Part shown: in pieces, positions 7,872 through 16,535 of the stretch
Position numbering within the stretch: position 1 is the first letter of the stretch
Layout: every line of letters starts with the position of its first letter
Assembly: GCF_003946325.1 (NCBI RefSeq)
Contig: NZ_RHNT01000001.1
Location: 62,001 to 126,000 of the forward strand
Length of the DNA stretch: 64,000 nt
Source of the DNA: Companilactobacillus furfuricola
GTDB lineage: Bacteria > Bacillota > Bacilli > Lactobacillales > Lactobacillaceae
Reading direction: 5' to 3'
Notes under the pieces: generated by a model
Database searches by the model: none
What the model saw: only the letters and a program-made list of their open reading frames with translations
Told to the model about the DNA's origin: nothing
Program-made: the position numbers and the translations under genes

Positions 7872-8594
7872 TTATAGCCATTTGAAGATTTTTTCGACGT
7901 TGGCTGTCCAGGTGTCCCAGGAGTGGTTGCCGGATACTTTGTCGAAGGTGAAGTTGTGGCTGAATTTTTCGGTCATGTAGTTTGCGAAGTCTACATTGTC
8001 TTGGAACATGTAGTCGTCGTGTCCACAGATGGTCATGAATTTTTGTTGGTCGTTTTTGGATGTTACTAGGTTTGGTAATTGATTTTCTTTGATCTTTTGG
8101 GGGCTGTCAAAGATTGTGTCGAATGTGTTGTGCGCCATTGGGGCGTCGGGATTGTTGCGGAAGTGGAGTATGTCGGTTATTGGTGAAAGGGCCGCTACTT
8201 TGCTGAAGGTTTGTGGATTCTTTAGTCCAATTTTTAAGGCGCCATAGCCTCCCATGCTTGAGCCGGCGATGAAGGTGTCTTCAGCCTGGTTGGAAATGGG
8301 GAAGAGGGAACGTACTTTGGGTATCAATTCTTCTACGAAGTAGGTGTAGTATGGAATAAAATCAGAGTCAGTGTAAAAAGCGTTTCTTGCTTCGGGCATG
8401 ATGACAGCGATATTGTATGTTCGGGCTAACTTTTCGATATTTTTATGCCTTATCCAAGCTGAGTCGTCACCAGTGTAACCGTGTAAAAGCCAAAGATTTT
8501 TATAAGATGTTTCATTTGTATCCGGAATGACGATTGTAGTTTTAAAATAGGTATGTAAATAATTTGTACGATAGCTTAAGTTTATTAATGACAA
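7872..8594 (-). CDS. Esterase of the EstA/esterase D family (tributyrin esterase-like)
   Basis: A cytosolic serine esterase of about 240 residues, of the type that cleaves short-chain acyl esters in lactic acid bacteria. NLWLLHGYTGDDSAW forms the oxyanion region, GSSMGGYGA holds the nucleophile, and SGNHSWDTW holds the catalytic His. The start is set at a TTG (8594-8592) because AGGAGG lies 8 bases upstream and the protein then begins at the usual SLINLSYRTNYL. Reading further upstream would add an unlikely hydrophobic extension. It is divergent from the gene at 8662, with a 67-base gap. Confidence 0.85.
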   Translation of the reverse strand: MSLINLSYRTNYLHTYFKTTIVIPDTNETSYKNLWLLHGYTGDDSAWIRHKNIEKLARTYNIAVIMPEARNAFYTDSDFIPYYTYFVEELIPKVRSLFPISNQAEDTFIAGSSMGGYGALKIGLKNPQTFSKVAALSPITDILHFRNNPDAPMAHNTFDTIFDSPQKIKENQLPNLVTSKNDQQKFMTICGHDDYMFQDNVDFANYMTEKFSHNFTFDKVSGNHSWDTWTANVEKIFKWL

Positions 8595-8661
8595 TAGGAA
8601 AACCTCCTGAAATATGTTCATGACCAGTATAGCAAATGACAAGAAAAAGAGGGAAAGCAAG

Positions 8662-8946
8662 ATGGACAATGATAGTTATTTAACATTCCCATTTGAAATG
8701 GGGACTTTAAAAGAAATAAAAATCAGAAAGATCATTTCCGGTGATCAAATTTCATTGACGGATGATGGCAAAGTAGTCCGGGAATTGATTTTAGCAGGGA
8801 TCGGTTTGAATCAAGTCCAAGAATGTGCCACCAAATTTGGTGTAGATTTTGATAATCAAACATTGACGATTACAACTGATATTGACCATGTAAAAATGGC
8901 TAAAGACAAAATTTTACAAACGATGCTACTGTTGGCTACCAGATAA
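8662..8946 (+). CDS. DUF1828-like small protein
   Basis: A protein of about 94 residues. The segment SLTDDGKVVRELILAGIGL followed by KFGVDFDNQTLTI resembles the DUF1828 domain, which in other bacteria stands alone or is fused to DUF1829; no function is established. The ATG at 8662 is preferred over the upstream in-frame start because GAGGGAAAG precedes it. The gene is divergent from the esterase. The last codons run almost directly into the promoter region of the DUF2975 gene. Confidence 0.6.
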   Translation: MDNDSYLTFPFEMGTLKEIKIRKIISGDQISLTDDGKVVRELILAGIGLNQVQECATKFGVDFDNQTLTITTDIDHVKMAKDKILQTMLLLATR

Positions 8947-8970
8947 ATGAACACCATTTTTGATGATAGT

Positions 8971-9040
8971 ATATTGATAATCGATAAACACATATTGTTA
9001 ATCGATATGAAAAGTGTTATATTATCTGTAATAATCGATT
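8971..9040 (+). promoter_or_regulatory. Promoter and direct-repeat operator of the DUF2975/XRE pair
   Basis: TTGTTA (8995-9000) and TATATT (9018-9023) are spaced by 17 bases. ATATTGATAATCGATA (8971-8986) and ATATTGTTAATCGATA (8992-9007) are 15/16 identical and 21 bases apart, so they sit on the same DNA face; the second covers the -35 box. A third palindrome, AATCGATT, lies at 9033-9040 near the ribosome binding site. The likely binder is the XRE protein encoded 0.5 kb downstream. Confidence 0.7.
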
Positions 9041-9052
9041 GGAGCCATGCAT

Positions 9053-9526
9053 ATGAAAATAAATACTACCTTTTTAAAAATAGTTACAGCTATTTTAGAT
9101 TTATTCGTGCTCTTTTTTGTTTTCATCTTAGGTTGGGGCGTTATTTCATCGATAATCAAAGGATCAGTTTTTAAGCTACAATTAATAACGGCTGGATTTT
9201 TATTCATCGGTGCCTTGATCGTCTTCGTGATTAGCTATTATTTGTTCAAAGTATTCCACCTCATGGATAAACAACAATTTTTCACCCAAACGTCTTTACA
9301 CGCTGTTAAGATGATCAGAAATTTATTCATAGGGGAGTTTGTTGACTTGTTAGGAATCATGCCATTTGTATATTATTTAGCTGATGATGGGGATGCACCA
9401 GGAATAATAATTATCGTCGGCGCAGTCGTATTCCTGCCATTGGCAATCTCAGCCTTTATTTCAGCAATGCAACAAATCTTGATCAAAGCTATCAATATGA
9501 AAGCCGAAAACGATTTAACAATATGA
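9053..9526 (+). CDS. DUF2975 membrane protein
   Basis: A membrane protein of about 157 residues with four hydrophobic segments, near residues 7-29, 40-63, 95-115 and 120-145. The family is usually found immediately before a small YozG-like XRE regulator, as here, and may sense an unknown membrane or small-molecule signal for it. The ATG at 9053 is preferred to that at 9047 because TTGGAG then lies 8 bases upstream. Its stop overlaps the start of the regulator gene by four bases (ATGA), so the two are translationally coupled. Confidence 0.8.
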   Translation: MKINTTFLKIVTAILDLFVLFFVFILGWGVISSIIKGSVFKLQLITAGFLFIGALIVFVISYYLFKVFHLMDKQQFFTQTSLHAVKMIRNLFIGEFVDLLGIMPFVYYLADDGDAPGIIIIVGAVVFLPLAISAFISAMQQILIKAINMKAENDLTI

Positions 9527-9726
9527 TCAAAATTAATTTAGACCTCTTGCTCCTTAAACACCAAATGACGGTGACCGAACTGGCTGAAAAAGTAGGCATC
9601 ACTCAAGCTAATATCTCCATCTTAAAAAATAACAAAGCAAAGGCAATCAGATTTTCAACGCTCGAGAAAATCTGTGAAGTTTTAAAGTGTCAACCTGGAG
9701 ACATCATAGAATACATCGATAAATAA
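9523..9726 (+). CDS. YozG-like XRE family transcriptional regulator
   Basis: A 67-residue protein that is almost only a helix-turn-helix: MTVTELAEKVGITQANISILKNNKAKAIRFSTLEKIC, followed by LKCQPGDIIEYI, the usual C-terminal strand of this family. It is coupled to the DUF2975 gene by an ATGA overlap. Such pairs normally control their own promoter, which fits the repeated AATCGAT sites at 8971-9040. It is followed by a terminator. Confidence 0.9.
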   Translation: MIKINLDLLLLKHQMTVTELAEKVGITQANISILKNNKAKAIRFSTLEKICEVLKCQPGDIIEYIDK

Positions 9727-9768
9727 AATCAATTAATAAATCGAAAAATGACAATTACAAAAATTACC

Positions 9769-9820
9769 AAAAAAGGGTGTCATTCTGGGAAGGAAAATTC
9801 TCATATGACATCCTTTTTTA
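9769..9820 (+). terminator. Terminator after the DUF2975/XRE pair
   Basis: AAAAGGGTGTCAT and ATGACATCCTTTT pair across a 21-base loop and end in a T run. Confidence 0.75.
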
Positions 9821-10031
9821 AATAATTATAGAAAGAGTATCAGTTGGAAATTGATACTCTCAGGGAAATATTTCTCGTTGCATCGGACGCATATTCAGTA
9901 TTTGATTAAAATGGAGACTGCAAACGTGATCACTAAACATTCGTTATAATTTATGCAGAAATAAAATTAGAGCTGTACCCAAATTGAATGCAAAATAAAA
10001 AAGCTTCGGTTAATTCGAAGCTTTTTAATAG
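9821..10031. other. Intergenic spacer with hairpin and convergent terminator
   Basis: The spacer holds a perfect GAGTATCA/TGATACTC hairpin (9835-9842, 9852-9859) without a T run. At 9997-10027 a hairpin, AAGCTTCG/CGAAGCTT with A and T flanks, serves the minus-strand permease gene. No reading frame is supported between them. Confidence 0.65.
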
Positions 10032-10994
10032 TTAAATAAAGTTGATAACTTGCATCAAGATAGGTACCACGACAACGAATAATACTGTTGAAGTTGTAAC
10101 TAAGTTAGTAGCGTAGTCGACATCACCATGCGATTGGTCAACTAAGATTGGCAATATGGCTAAACCAGGGGCGGCGGCTTGGATGATCAAAGTACTTGCT
10201 TCCAAGTTAGGTAGACCATGACCAGCTGAAGCACCTAATGAAACTAAACCGATCATAATTGCTGGAGCAAAGATGAATCTACCGATCAAAGCCCAGATAG
10301 TATCACGATCAAATCTGATCGACTTCAAGCCAGCATCGGCTAAAATAATACCAATGTAGATCAATGACATCGGAGTAACGATCCCACCGACCATATCTAA
10401 TGTTTTAGTGATCCAGTCGGGAATAGGAATAGCTAGTAGTAAGAAAACTAGTGAAACTAAGAAACCAACTAAGGGAGCTGGTAAAAGTTTTTTCCAATTG
10501 AAATCTTTCTTTTCACTTTTATCAACGGTTGGATCATCGCTGGAAATGAAGAAGACACCGATAGCCCATGTAGAAATAGTATTCATAACATAGTAAACCA
10601 AGAAGTATGGCAAACTCTTAGTTCCAAACAAGGCCATGTTGAGTGGTAGTCCGATAAAAATTGTATTTGCGTTGGCAAACATGTTAATAAAGGTACCACG
10701 ACGGCCTTTTCTAATTTTCAAAATCTTAGTCATAAGCCAAGCAATAATGTAACTAATAGCAAAACTTCCAAAGGCGAAAACTAGTCCACCAGACAAGCTT
10801 GCTAAAGTGTCTCGAGTTAAATATTTCAAAACTGAAACGAAGATTGAAGCTGGTAGGGCGATGTTCATGATGATAAAGGAAATGTTTCCTTTGAATTCAT
10901 CGCCTAAACGGCCGGAGTTACGTAGCCAGAACCCCAATGCGATAACGATCACAATTTCGGCTACACTTTCGACTGATGTAATAAAAGCACTCAT
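10032..10994 (-). CDS. mleP: AEC-family transporter, probable malate permease
   Basis: An integral membrane carrier of 320 residues with about ten hydrophobic segments, of the auxin efflux carrier family. This family includes MleP, which exchanges malate and lactate in malolactic fermentation. It starts 22 bases after the malolactic enzyme gene on the same strand, and that neighbourhood is the main reason for the malate assignment. A GAGGG site precedes the ATG. A citrate or other dicarboxylate cannot be excluded from sequence. Confidence 0.85.
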   Translation of the reverse strand: MSAFITSVESVAEIVIVIALGFWLRNSGRLGDEFKGNISFIIMNIALPASIFVSVLKYLTRDTLASLSGGLVFAFGSFAISYIIAWLMTKILKIRKGRRGTFINMFANANTIFIGLPLNMALFGTKSLPYFLVYYVMNTISTWAIGVFFISSDDPTVDKSEKKDFNWKKLLPAPLVGFLVSLVFLLLAIPIPDWITKTLDMVGGIVTPMSLIYIGIILADAGLKSIRFDRDTIWALIGRFIFAPAIMIGLVSLGASAGHGLPNLEASTLIIQAAAPGLAILPILVDQSHGDVDYATNLVTTSTVLFVVVVPILMQVINFI

Positions 10995-11016
10995 AAATAT
11001 CCCTCTTACTTATATA

Positions 11017-12639
11017 TTAGTATTTTGGTTCCCATTTCATGTTGATCACTGCTTCATGGGCATCTTTGGCATCACTTAATTTTTCTTTGATAGCTTCATC
11101 AGCGACGCCTTCAGCAACTGTCATACTAAATTTGTCCAATTTAGTAACAGGAGGTAAGACTGCAGCACCTGGTTGGCTAGGATCAACGATACCGCCTAAT
11201 GAATGGGCAGCACGATTGATCATTCCGTCAGACAATAATTTAGCATTGACGGCTAAAGCACCGAGACCAAGACCTGGGTAAACTAAAGCGTTATTAGCTT
11301 GACCAATGTGGTATTGAACGCCGTTATATTCAACTGGACCAGCAGGAACACCTGTGGCAACTAATGCTTTACCATCAGTCCATTTGATCAAATCTTCTGC
11401 TGAAGCTTCAGCTAATTTAGTAGGATTTGAAAGTGGGAAAATGATTGGACGTTCAGTATGAGCAGCCATTTCTTGAATGATCTCTTTAGTAAAGCTCTTA
11501 GGTTGAGTTGAAGTTCCGACCATGATCGTTGGATGAACTGCCTTCATTACGGCTTCTAAGTTAGTTAGCTCATCAGCATTATCAAATTCGCTACGATCTC
11601 TAGCAAATGGTTTTTGTTCAGGTGTTAATCCTTTTGTATCAGTGAAGAGTAGTCCTTGCTTGTCGACCATGTAGAAGCGTTTCTTAGCTTCTTTTGGACT
11701 TAAACCATCTTCGACCATTGCGTCGTAGATACGTTTCAAAATACCAGCACCGGCAGTACCAGCACCAAATGATAAGTAAACTTGGTCACTTAATTTTTGA
11801 TGAGAAATGTTCAAGGCACCTAAGATACCTGCTAGAGTGATAATACCTGTTCCTTGGATATCATCATTAAATGTTAAGATCTTATCTTTATATTTGTTCA
11901 AGATGTTGGCAGCATTGCTACGACCAAAATCTTCAAAATGAAGATACATATTAGGGAAGAATTCTTCAGCTGTGCCAACGAATTGATCAACGAAGTCATA
12001 ATAATTGTCGCCAGTAACACGTTCGTGATGATTTCCAAGATATAATTTATCAGCTAATAAATCTTTATTATTAGTACCGACATCAAGGACTACTGGTAAG
12101 ACATTTTGAGGATCGATACCGGCAGCGGCAGTGTAAACCATTAATTTACCAACGGAAATATCGACACCTTGTGTTCCCCAGTCACCAATTCCGAGGATAC
12201 CTTCGCCATCAGTAACAACGATCAATTTGATCTCACGACCACCAGCAGCGTTTTCCAAAGTACTTCTGATCTCTTCTGGTTTATCAATTGATAAGTAGGC
12301 CGCATTTTGTGGGTCAATGAATAATCGACTATAGTTTTCGATCGTGTCAGCAATTGTTGGGTCATAAACAACTGGCATAAATTCATTCACATGTTCGCTG
12401 AATAACTTATAAAATAAAACCCGGTTCTCATTAAATACATCCATTAGGAACAAACGTTTTGCTAAGGCAGAGTCTCTGTCTTGATATTGTGCATAAGTTT
12501 GTTCAACTTGCTCATCGAGTGTTTGGACAAAAGGAGGTAATAATCCTTCAAGTCCTAAATTGATTCTTTCTTGTTCAGTAAAAGCAGTACCCTTATTTAA
12601 AAAGGGGTTATTTAAAACATTAAAACCTTTTTCAACCAT
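11017..12639 (-). CDS. mleS: Malolactic enzyme
   Basis: Converts L-malate to L-lactate and CO2 using NAD and Mn without releasing pyruvate, giving the cell proton motive force and acid relief. It has 540 residues. The N-terminal [13 protein letters not shown]-like block, [10 protein letters not shown], the metal site FEDFGRSNA with FNDDIQGTG, the nucleotide fold [11 protein letters not shown], and the C-terminal NMKWEPKY all resemble the malolactic rather than the common malic enzyme branch. It is cotranscribed with the permease and divergent from a MleR-like LysR regulator, the classical malolactic locus. Confidence 0.92.
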   Translation of the reverse strand: MVEKGFNVLNNPFLNKGTAFTEQERINLGLEGLLPPFVQTLDEQVEQTYAQYQDRDSALAKRLFLMDVFNENRVLFYKLFSEHVNEFMPVVYDPTIADTIENYSRLFIDPQNAAYLSIDKPEEIRSTLENAAGGREIKLIVVTDGEGILGIGDWGTQGVDISVGKLMVYTAAAGIDPQNVLPVVLDVGTNNKDLLADKLYLGNHHERVTGDNYYDFVDQFVGTAEEFFPNMYLHFEDFGRSNAANILNKYKDKILTFNDDIQGTGIITLAGILGALNISHQKLSDQVYLSFGAGTAGAGILKRIYDAMVEDGLSPKEAKKRFYMVDKQGLLFTDTKGLTPEQKPFARDRSEFDNADELTNLEAVMKAVHPTIMVGTSTQPKSFTKEIIQEMAAHTERPIIFPLSNPTKLAEASAEDLIKWTDGKALVATGVPAGPVEYNGVQYHIGQANNALVYPGLGLGALAVNAKLLSDGMINRAAHSLGGIVDPSQPGAAVLPPVTKLDKFSMTVAEGVADEAIKEKLSDAKDAHEAVINMKWEPKY

Positions 12640-12670
12640 TTATTAATGCCTCCAATTAGATTACGTAAGT

Positions 12671-12713
12671 GACTATACACCCCTATAAAAAATATAGTCA
12701 AATATGGTATAAT
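12671..12713. promoter_or_regulatory. Divergent mleS/mleR promoters with palindromic operator
   Basis: For mleS (minus strand), TTGACT (12701-12696) and TATAGT (12677-12672) are spaced by 18 bases. For mleR (plus strand), TATAAT lies at 12708-12713 with an upstream TGG giving an extended -10. The arms GACTATA (12671-12677) and TATAGTC (12693-12699) form a perfect inverted repeat that covers both elements of the mleS promoter. This is a plausible LysR-type binding site for malate-dependent control, including self-control of mleR. Confidence 0.7.
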
Positions 12714-12740
12714 CAATAAAAAGTATTTATAGGTGAGAAC

Positions 12741-13628
12741 ATGAATATTAAAGATATCCAATACTTTGTCAAATTGACTCAGTTGAAAAGTTATTCTGAT
12801 ACAGCTCTTTACTTTTCAGTTAGTCAACCGACCATTACTTATGCTGTCAAAAGACTTGAGCGTGAATTTGATTCTGAACTGATCATTCGAAAAAGTTATG
12901 CGAATTCGATCACTTTAACTTCTGCTGGAGAACAATTTTTGATCCATGCTCGAAAAATCCTGCGTGAAAATGATTTGATGCAAAAGGATCTATTACGAAT
13001 TAAAACCGACAAGATCAAAATGGGCTTTCCACCAATTATTAGTGACTATTTGATTCCGCAGATTTTTGATCAATTGAATGATTCCCATTTATTGCCACAG
13101 ATCACGCCTGTTAGGTCAGGCTCTAAGGAATTGTTAGATCAACTTTATGATGGCAAAATCGATATTTCCTTGTTAGGAACGACCAGTTTTCCTAATGTGG
13201 CCAATTTTGATTTTAAAATATTAAAGACGCATCAATTCAAAATTATTGCTAGCGATAAACGCAAGTTTGAGCAGCCGTTATCGGTTTCGGCATTAAAGGA
13301 TGAAGATTTTCTGATCTTAGATAGTAGTTCGGTCCACCAAACGATCATTAATGGTATGATCGAGCGCTACAGTGTCTTCACGAATGTTATTTATCAAACG
13401 AGCGACTATAAGCTCTTGATCGATTTGGTTCGCCAAAATAAAGGGATCAGTTTGATCACGGAAACAGCTTTACATGGGGAGAGCGGGATCCAGCAATTGG
13501 AGCTCTCTGATGTGGATTTCCCGCCATTTTATTTGATGCTGGTTTATCGAGCCTCAACTAATAAAGGTCCAATGTTTCACAAATTGATCGACATCTTTGA
13601 TACGGTTACAGATAGTGCTAATAACTAA
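12741..13628 (+). CDS. mleR: LysR family regulator of malolactic fermentation
   Basis: A DNA-binding regulator of 295 residues with the N-terminal LysR helix-turn-helix (YSDTALYFSVSQPTITYAVKRLE) and a C-terminal ligand domain. The opening MNIKDIQYFVKL and the stretch KIKMGFPPIISDY resemble MleR of Lactococcus lactis, which activates the malolactic genes. It is divergent from mleS with about 100 bases between them. L-malate is the expected co-inducer by analogy. Confidence 0.88.
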   Translation: MNIKDIQYFVKLTQLKSYSDTALYFSVSQPTITYAVKRLEREFDSELIIRKSYANSITLTSAGEQFLIHARKILRENDLMQKDLLRIKTDKIKMGFPPIISDYLIPQIFDQLNDSHLLPQITPVRSGSKELLDQLYDGKIDISLLGTTSFPNVANFDFKILKTHQFKIIASDKRKFEQPLSVSALKDEDFLILDSSSVHQTIINGMIERYSVFTNVIYQTSDYKLLIDLVRQNKGISLITETALHGESGIQQLELSDVDFPPFYLMLVYRASTNKGPMFHKLIDIFDTVTDSANN

Positions 13629-13764
13629 ATCTAATTGTTTGATAACAGCAAACAATGCTTGTACTATATAGATGTAGTCAGAGATGACTACATTACAGAT
13701 ATAGAAAACAATACTAACTCCTATATAATCTATTTCATAATCAATATCAGATAACAGACCGTTT

Positions 13765-13795
13765 AGCCGCCATCGAAAGATGACGGTTTTTTGTT
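13765..13795 (+). terminator. Intrinsic terminator downstream of mleR
   Basis: CCGCCATC (13767-13774) and GATGACGG (13779-13786) pair with one mismatch around GAAA, followed by a T run. Confidence 0.75.
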
Positions 13796-14016
13796 TTTAT
13801 AAATATATAAATTATAAGATATTCTTTATTCACTCTATACAAAATTGTTTATAAATAATATACTGGTATAGACCTAGTGATCATGAGTCTGTTCGTAAGA
13901 CTATAAACTATACTGTGGGTACTATGATCATTTGGATAGGCATCGCTATCAAATTTTCATTACGAGATCAGTTTTGAATGGGATAACTATTACAAATTAC
14001 ATGCGATGCCAGAAAA

Positions 14017-14054
14017 TAAGCCAGCATTCAATCAATTGAATGCTGGCTTTTATT
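14017..14054. terminator. Bidirectional terminator after LysR gene
   Basis: GCCAGCATTCAA (14020-14031) pairs perfectly with TTGAATGCTGGC (14036-14047). It mainly serves the minus-strand LysR gene ending at 14072. Confidence 0.85.
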
Positions 14055-14071
14055 ATTAATAGGAAATATTT

Positions 14072-14992
14072 TTAATTTTTAACCGGTGATTTAATTATTT
14101 CATTACCCTTGAAAAAATCAACAAACCAATTTTTGGTATATTTAACAATATTACTAGAATACGTATTATTTAAATTACAAATATTAATGGTCCACGGATA
14201 CGTTGGCTGTAAATTATGATGACCGATTTTTCCAGAATAATTATTAATAATCGGCGAGGGCACGATCCCGATAGAGTCCTTACACTCCTTGCACATGTTT
14301 AGTATCAGATCCCAGGCGCTAGTTTGGAAATAAAATTCTTTGTGGATGTGATGTTGTTGAAGGATATTACGTAGTTCGTGAGCTAGGATAAAATCATCGT
14401 TAAAGGTAACGATTTTCTCATTACTGATATCTTCGATCGAAATAGGATTCTTGGTCTGATTAAAGCGGTAATTTTCGTTGAACCAGACAGAAACTGTATC
14501 TTGATAGATCTCGTGAGATTCGATGGCTGGATCTGATATTGGAGAAGGGATGATTGCCAAATCTATTTCTTGACTAATCAACAATTTCTTTAATTCGAAG
14601 CCACCACGTTCAACAATCTGTAGATTGATATCGGGATTTACTTGAATGAATTTAGGGATCGCTTCGTTAAAAATTGTTGATAAAACAATAGAAGGGATCC
14701 CGATCTTTACGGTCCCCCGTTTTAAATTGGAATTATCGCGCATACTTTGGATCATTTTATCAAAGTCGGCACTTACTTGACGTCCATTAGCGATCAAATC
14801 GTCACCTAAAGGGGTTAAGCCAGTGATACGGCCTTTACCGTGAGTAAAAATTTGAATTTGTTCGGATTTTTCTACTTCATTGATCAGCTTGCTAAGTGCG
14901 GGTTGCGAGACACCTAAGATCCTGGCGCTTCGTGTTAAGTTGAAATCGTTATTAACAATAGTAATTAAATATTTAATTTGATGGATATCCAT
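14072..14992 (-). CDS. LysR family transcriptional regulator of unknown target
   Basis: A LysR-type regulator of about 306 residues. The N terminus MDIHQIKYLITIV with ARILGVSQPALSKLINEVE is the usual helix-turn-helix, and IKIGIPSIVLSTIF-like sequence opens the effector domain. The ATG at 14992 is chosen over an upstream TTG because AAGGGG lies 6 bases before it. It stands alone, with a 650-base empty region upstream, so no target is suggested by context. The protein is more Asn- and Ile-rich at its C terminus than MleR and is clearly a different subgroup. Confidence 0.85.
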   Translation of the reverse strand: MDIHQIKYLITIVNNDFNLTRSARILGVSQPALSKLINEVEKSEQIQIFTHGKGRITGLTPLGDDLIANGRQVSADFDKMIQSMRDNSNLKRGTVKIGIPSIVLSTIFNEAIPKFIQVNPDINLQIVERGGFELKKLLISQEIDLAIIPSPISDPAIESHEIYQDTVSVWFNENYRFNQTKNPISIEDISNEKIVTFNDDFILAHELRNILQQHHIHKEFYFQTSAWDLILNMCKECKDSIGIVPSPIINNYSGKIGHHNLQPTYPWTINICNLNNTYSSNIVKYTKNWFVDFFKGNEIIKSPVKN

Positions 14993-15007
14993 GTATGACC
15001 CCTTCAA

Positions 15008-15611
15008 TAATCAAACGGTTGTTTAAAAAATATAATTTTAATCTTGTAATATAGTCTCATTGTTGGATATTAAGGACAAGGTTGATTTGTGAAATTTCAT
15101 AAATAACATCAAAAATAAATGATAAATTGCAAATATGGATGTCGATAAATATAATCAAAGAGTAAAATGAATTACGGCGTATTACAATTAGTTATTACAG
15201 CCATAACTAGCTGATATACAAGGATTTTACACTAAAAAATCAAATGAAACTTGATACACGACAATCATATTACATTTGTCAGTACAGTGCAAATGTGAAT
15301 GAAATTTAAACGATAGTTCAATTTATAGATCAACAAAACTTTGTGAAATATAGATGGAAGATCATGATAATTTAAAGATATTTTATTGGATACTTTTCAA
15401 ACAAATGGTGATCGTATGTCAGCATTTATTACATTTTAAGATAAAAAAATTCTACTTTTAAATAACGATGATAAATTGAAAATGATCAATAAGTTGTTAT
15501 CGTTTAATCATTTTCATCGTATTTTCAAATATTCATTTCTTAGTCACGCAAAATCTATTATCATATATTCATGGTATTTGATTTGCTAACTAATTATTTA
15601 TTTGGTTATGG
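15008..15611. other. Long AT-rich non-coding region
   Basis: About 600 bases without a supported gene. At 15465-15525 ACGATGA and TCATCGT frame GAAAATGAT and ATCATTTTC, which makes a long imperfect hairpin. No T run follows it. Very short frames (14 codons or fewer) lack ribosome binding sites. The stretch could carry upstream control of the LysR gene or of the gene at 15651, but nothing specific is recognised. Confidence 0.5.
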
Positions 15612-15617
15612 TATAAT
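15612..15617 (+). promoter_or_regulatory. Extended -10 promoter for the gene at 15651
   Basis: TATAAT is preceded by TGG (an extended -10) 34 bases before the ATG. No clear -35 is seen. Confidence 0.55.
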
Positions 15618-15650
15618 TTTCACTACAAAGCAATTAGGAGCATTAATTAA

Positions 15651-15998
15651 ATGAAATACACTACTGAACAACAACAAGAAATAGCCCAGTATGCAATTGA
15701 TCATGAACGTGATTTTAAAGCAACTGGCAAAAAGTATGATATTTCTTACCAACAAGTCGCAGCCTGGGTCAGAATATACGACCCTTCAGCCCAAAAGACC
15801 AAGGATCCGACTAAGAAGAAGTCAGTAAAGAGTGCTAAGAAATCTCAGAAATCATCAGTTAAAAGACCTTCAAAAGTGGATGATGAACCAACCGAGACTG
15901 AAGAAAAGACATCGACATTGGATGTTTTGAGTCGTCGAGATCCAGTACTAGAAAAACAATTAGAAGACGTCAAGCGACGTTTGGGATTGATTAAATAA
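15651..15998 (+). CDS. Small helix-turn-helix protein (transposase OrfA-like fold)
   Basis: A basic protein of 115 residues. Residues 5-42 (TEQQQEIAQYAIDHERD, then KKYDISYQQVAAWVRIY) look like the helix-turn-helix of IS3-type OrfA or Psq-like DNA-binding domains. The middle is Lys- and Ser-rich and probably unstructured, and the last 25 residues form a charged helix ending KRRLGLIK. There is no transposase partner gene, so it is more likely a domesticated regulator than an insertion sequence. It is followed within 11 bases by the phosphatase gene. Confidence 0.65.
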   Translation: MKYTTEQQQEIAQYAIDHERDFKATGKKYDISYQQVAAWVRIYDPSAQKTKDPTKKKSVKSAKKSQKSSVKRPSKVDDEPTETEEKTSTLDVLSRRDPVLEKQLEDVKRRLGLIK

Positions 15999-16009
15999 AG
16001 GTGGATAAT

Positions 16010-16462
16010 ATGGTGAAAGTTATTTTTGTTTGTCTTGGAAATATCTGCCGTTCACCGATGGCAGAAATGATGTTTACTGATATGGTCGATCAAGCCGGAT
16101 TAAGCGACCAGTTTGATATTTCATCAATGGCTACTTCCAATTACGAGATCGGTAATCCACCACATGAGGGAGCGATCGCTGAATTGAATAAGCAACAAGT
16201 TCCCTTAATTGATCATGTCGGTGCTCAAATCAGTAAGCAGGATTTTTTAGATGCTGATATTATAATTGGCATGGATGAGCAAAATATTACCGATCTGAAA
16301 CACATGGCACCTGCTGGAACTGAGGACAAGATCAAAATGGCTTACGATGTTCTTGGCTTCCACAAAGCTATCAAAGATCCATGGTACGATCATAAATTTG
16401 ATCGAACATATGCTGAGTTATCAGAAGTTTTACCAGCTTGGCTAAAAGAATTGACTAAATAA
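16010..16462 (+). CDS. Low-molecular-weight protein tyrosine phosphatase
   Basis: A cytosolic phosphatase of 150 residues. The P-loop CLGNICRSP near the N terminus is the CX5RS active site, and DPWYDHKFDRTY near the C terminus carries the general-acid Asp. The ATG at 16010 has AAAGGTGG 5 bases upstream and is preferred to the GTG at 16001. It probably shares a transcript with the small helix-turn-helix gene. In this group such enzymes act on protein tyrosine phosphate or on low-molecular-weight esters; the target here is unknown. Confidence 0.9.
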   Translation: MVKVIFVCLGNICRSPMAEMMFTDMVDQAGLSDQFDISSMATSNYEIGNPPHEGAIAELNKQQVPLIDHVGAQISKQDFLDADIIIGMDEQNITDLKHMAPAGTEDKIKMAYDVLGFHKAIKDPWYDHKFDRTYAELSEVLPAWLKELTK

Positions 16463-16468
16463 AATCGA

Positions 16469-16502
16469 GAAATTCAATAGAAATTTTTATTGAATTTTTT
16501 TG
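16469..16502 (+). terminator. Intrinsic terminator after phosphatase gene
   Basis: AATTCAATA and TATTGAATT pair around 8 bases and run into T. Confidence 0.8.
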
Positions 16503-16535
16503 TTGGAGATTTTTAACGAAAGAGGCGATTGTACA

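Larger units (their letters stand above)
13629..14071. other. Non-coding spacer between convergent LysR genes
   Basis: The spacer ends in two terminators (13765-13795 and 14017-14054). The 220 bases between them are AT-rich and hold no supported reading frame. Confidence 0.6.

Noticed and set aside
8947-9174. Plus-strand frame of 75 codons over the DUF2975 promoter
   Set aside because: It begins immediately after another stop codon, has no ribosome binding site and overlaps the operator and the true gene in another frame.
15651-15998. Insertion sequence OrfA
   Set aside because: There is no second transposase frame, no terminal inverted repeats, and the gene is coupled to a phosphatase gene.
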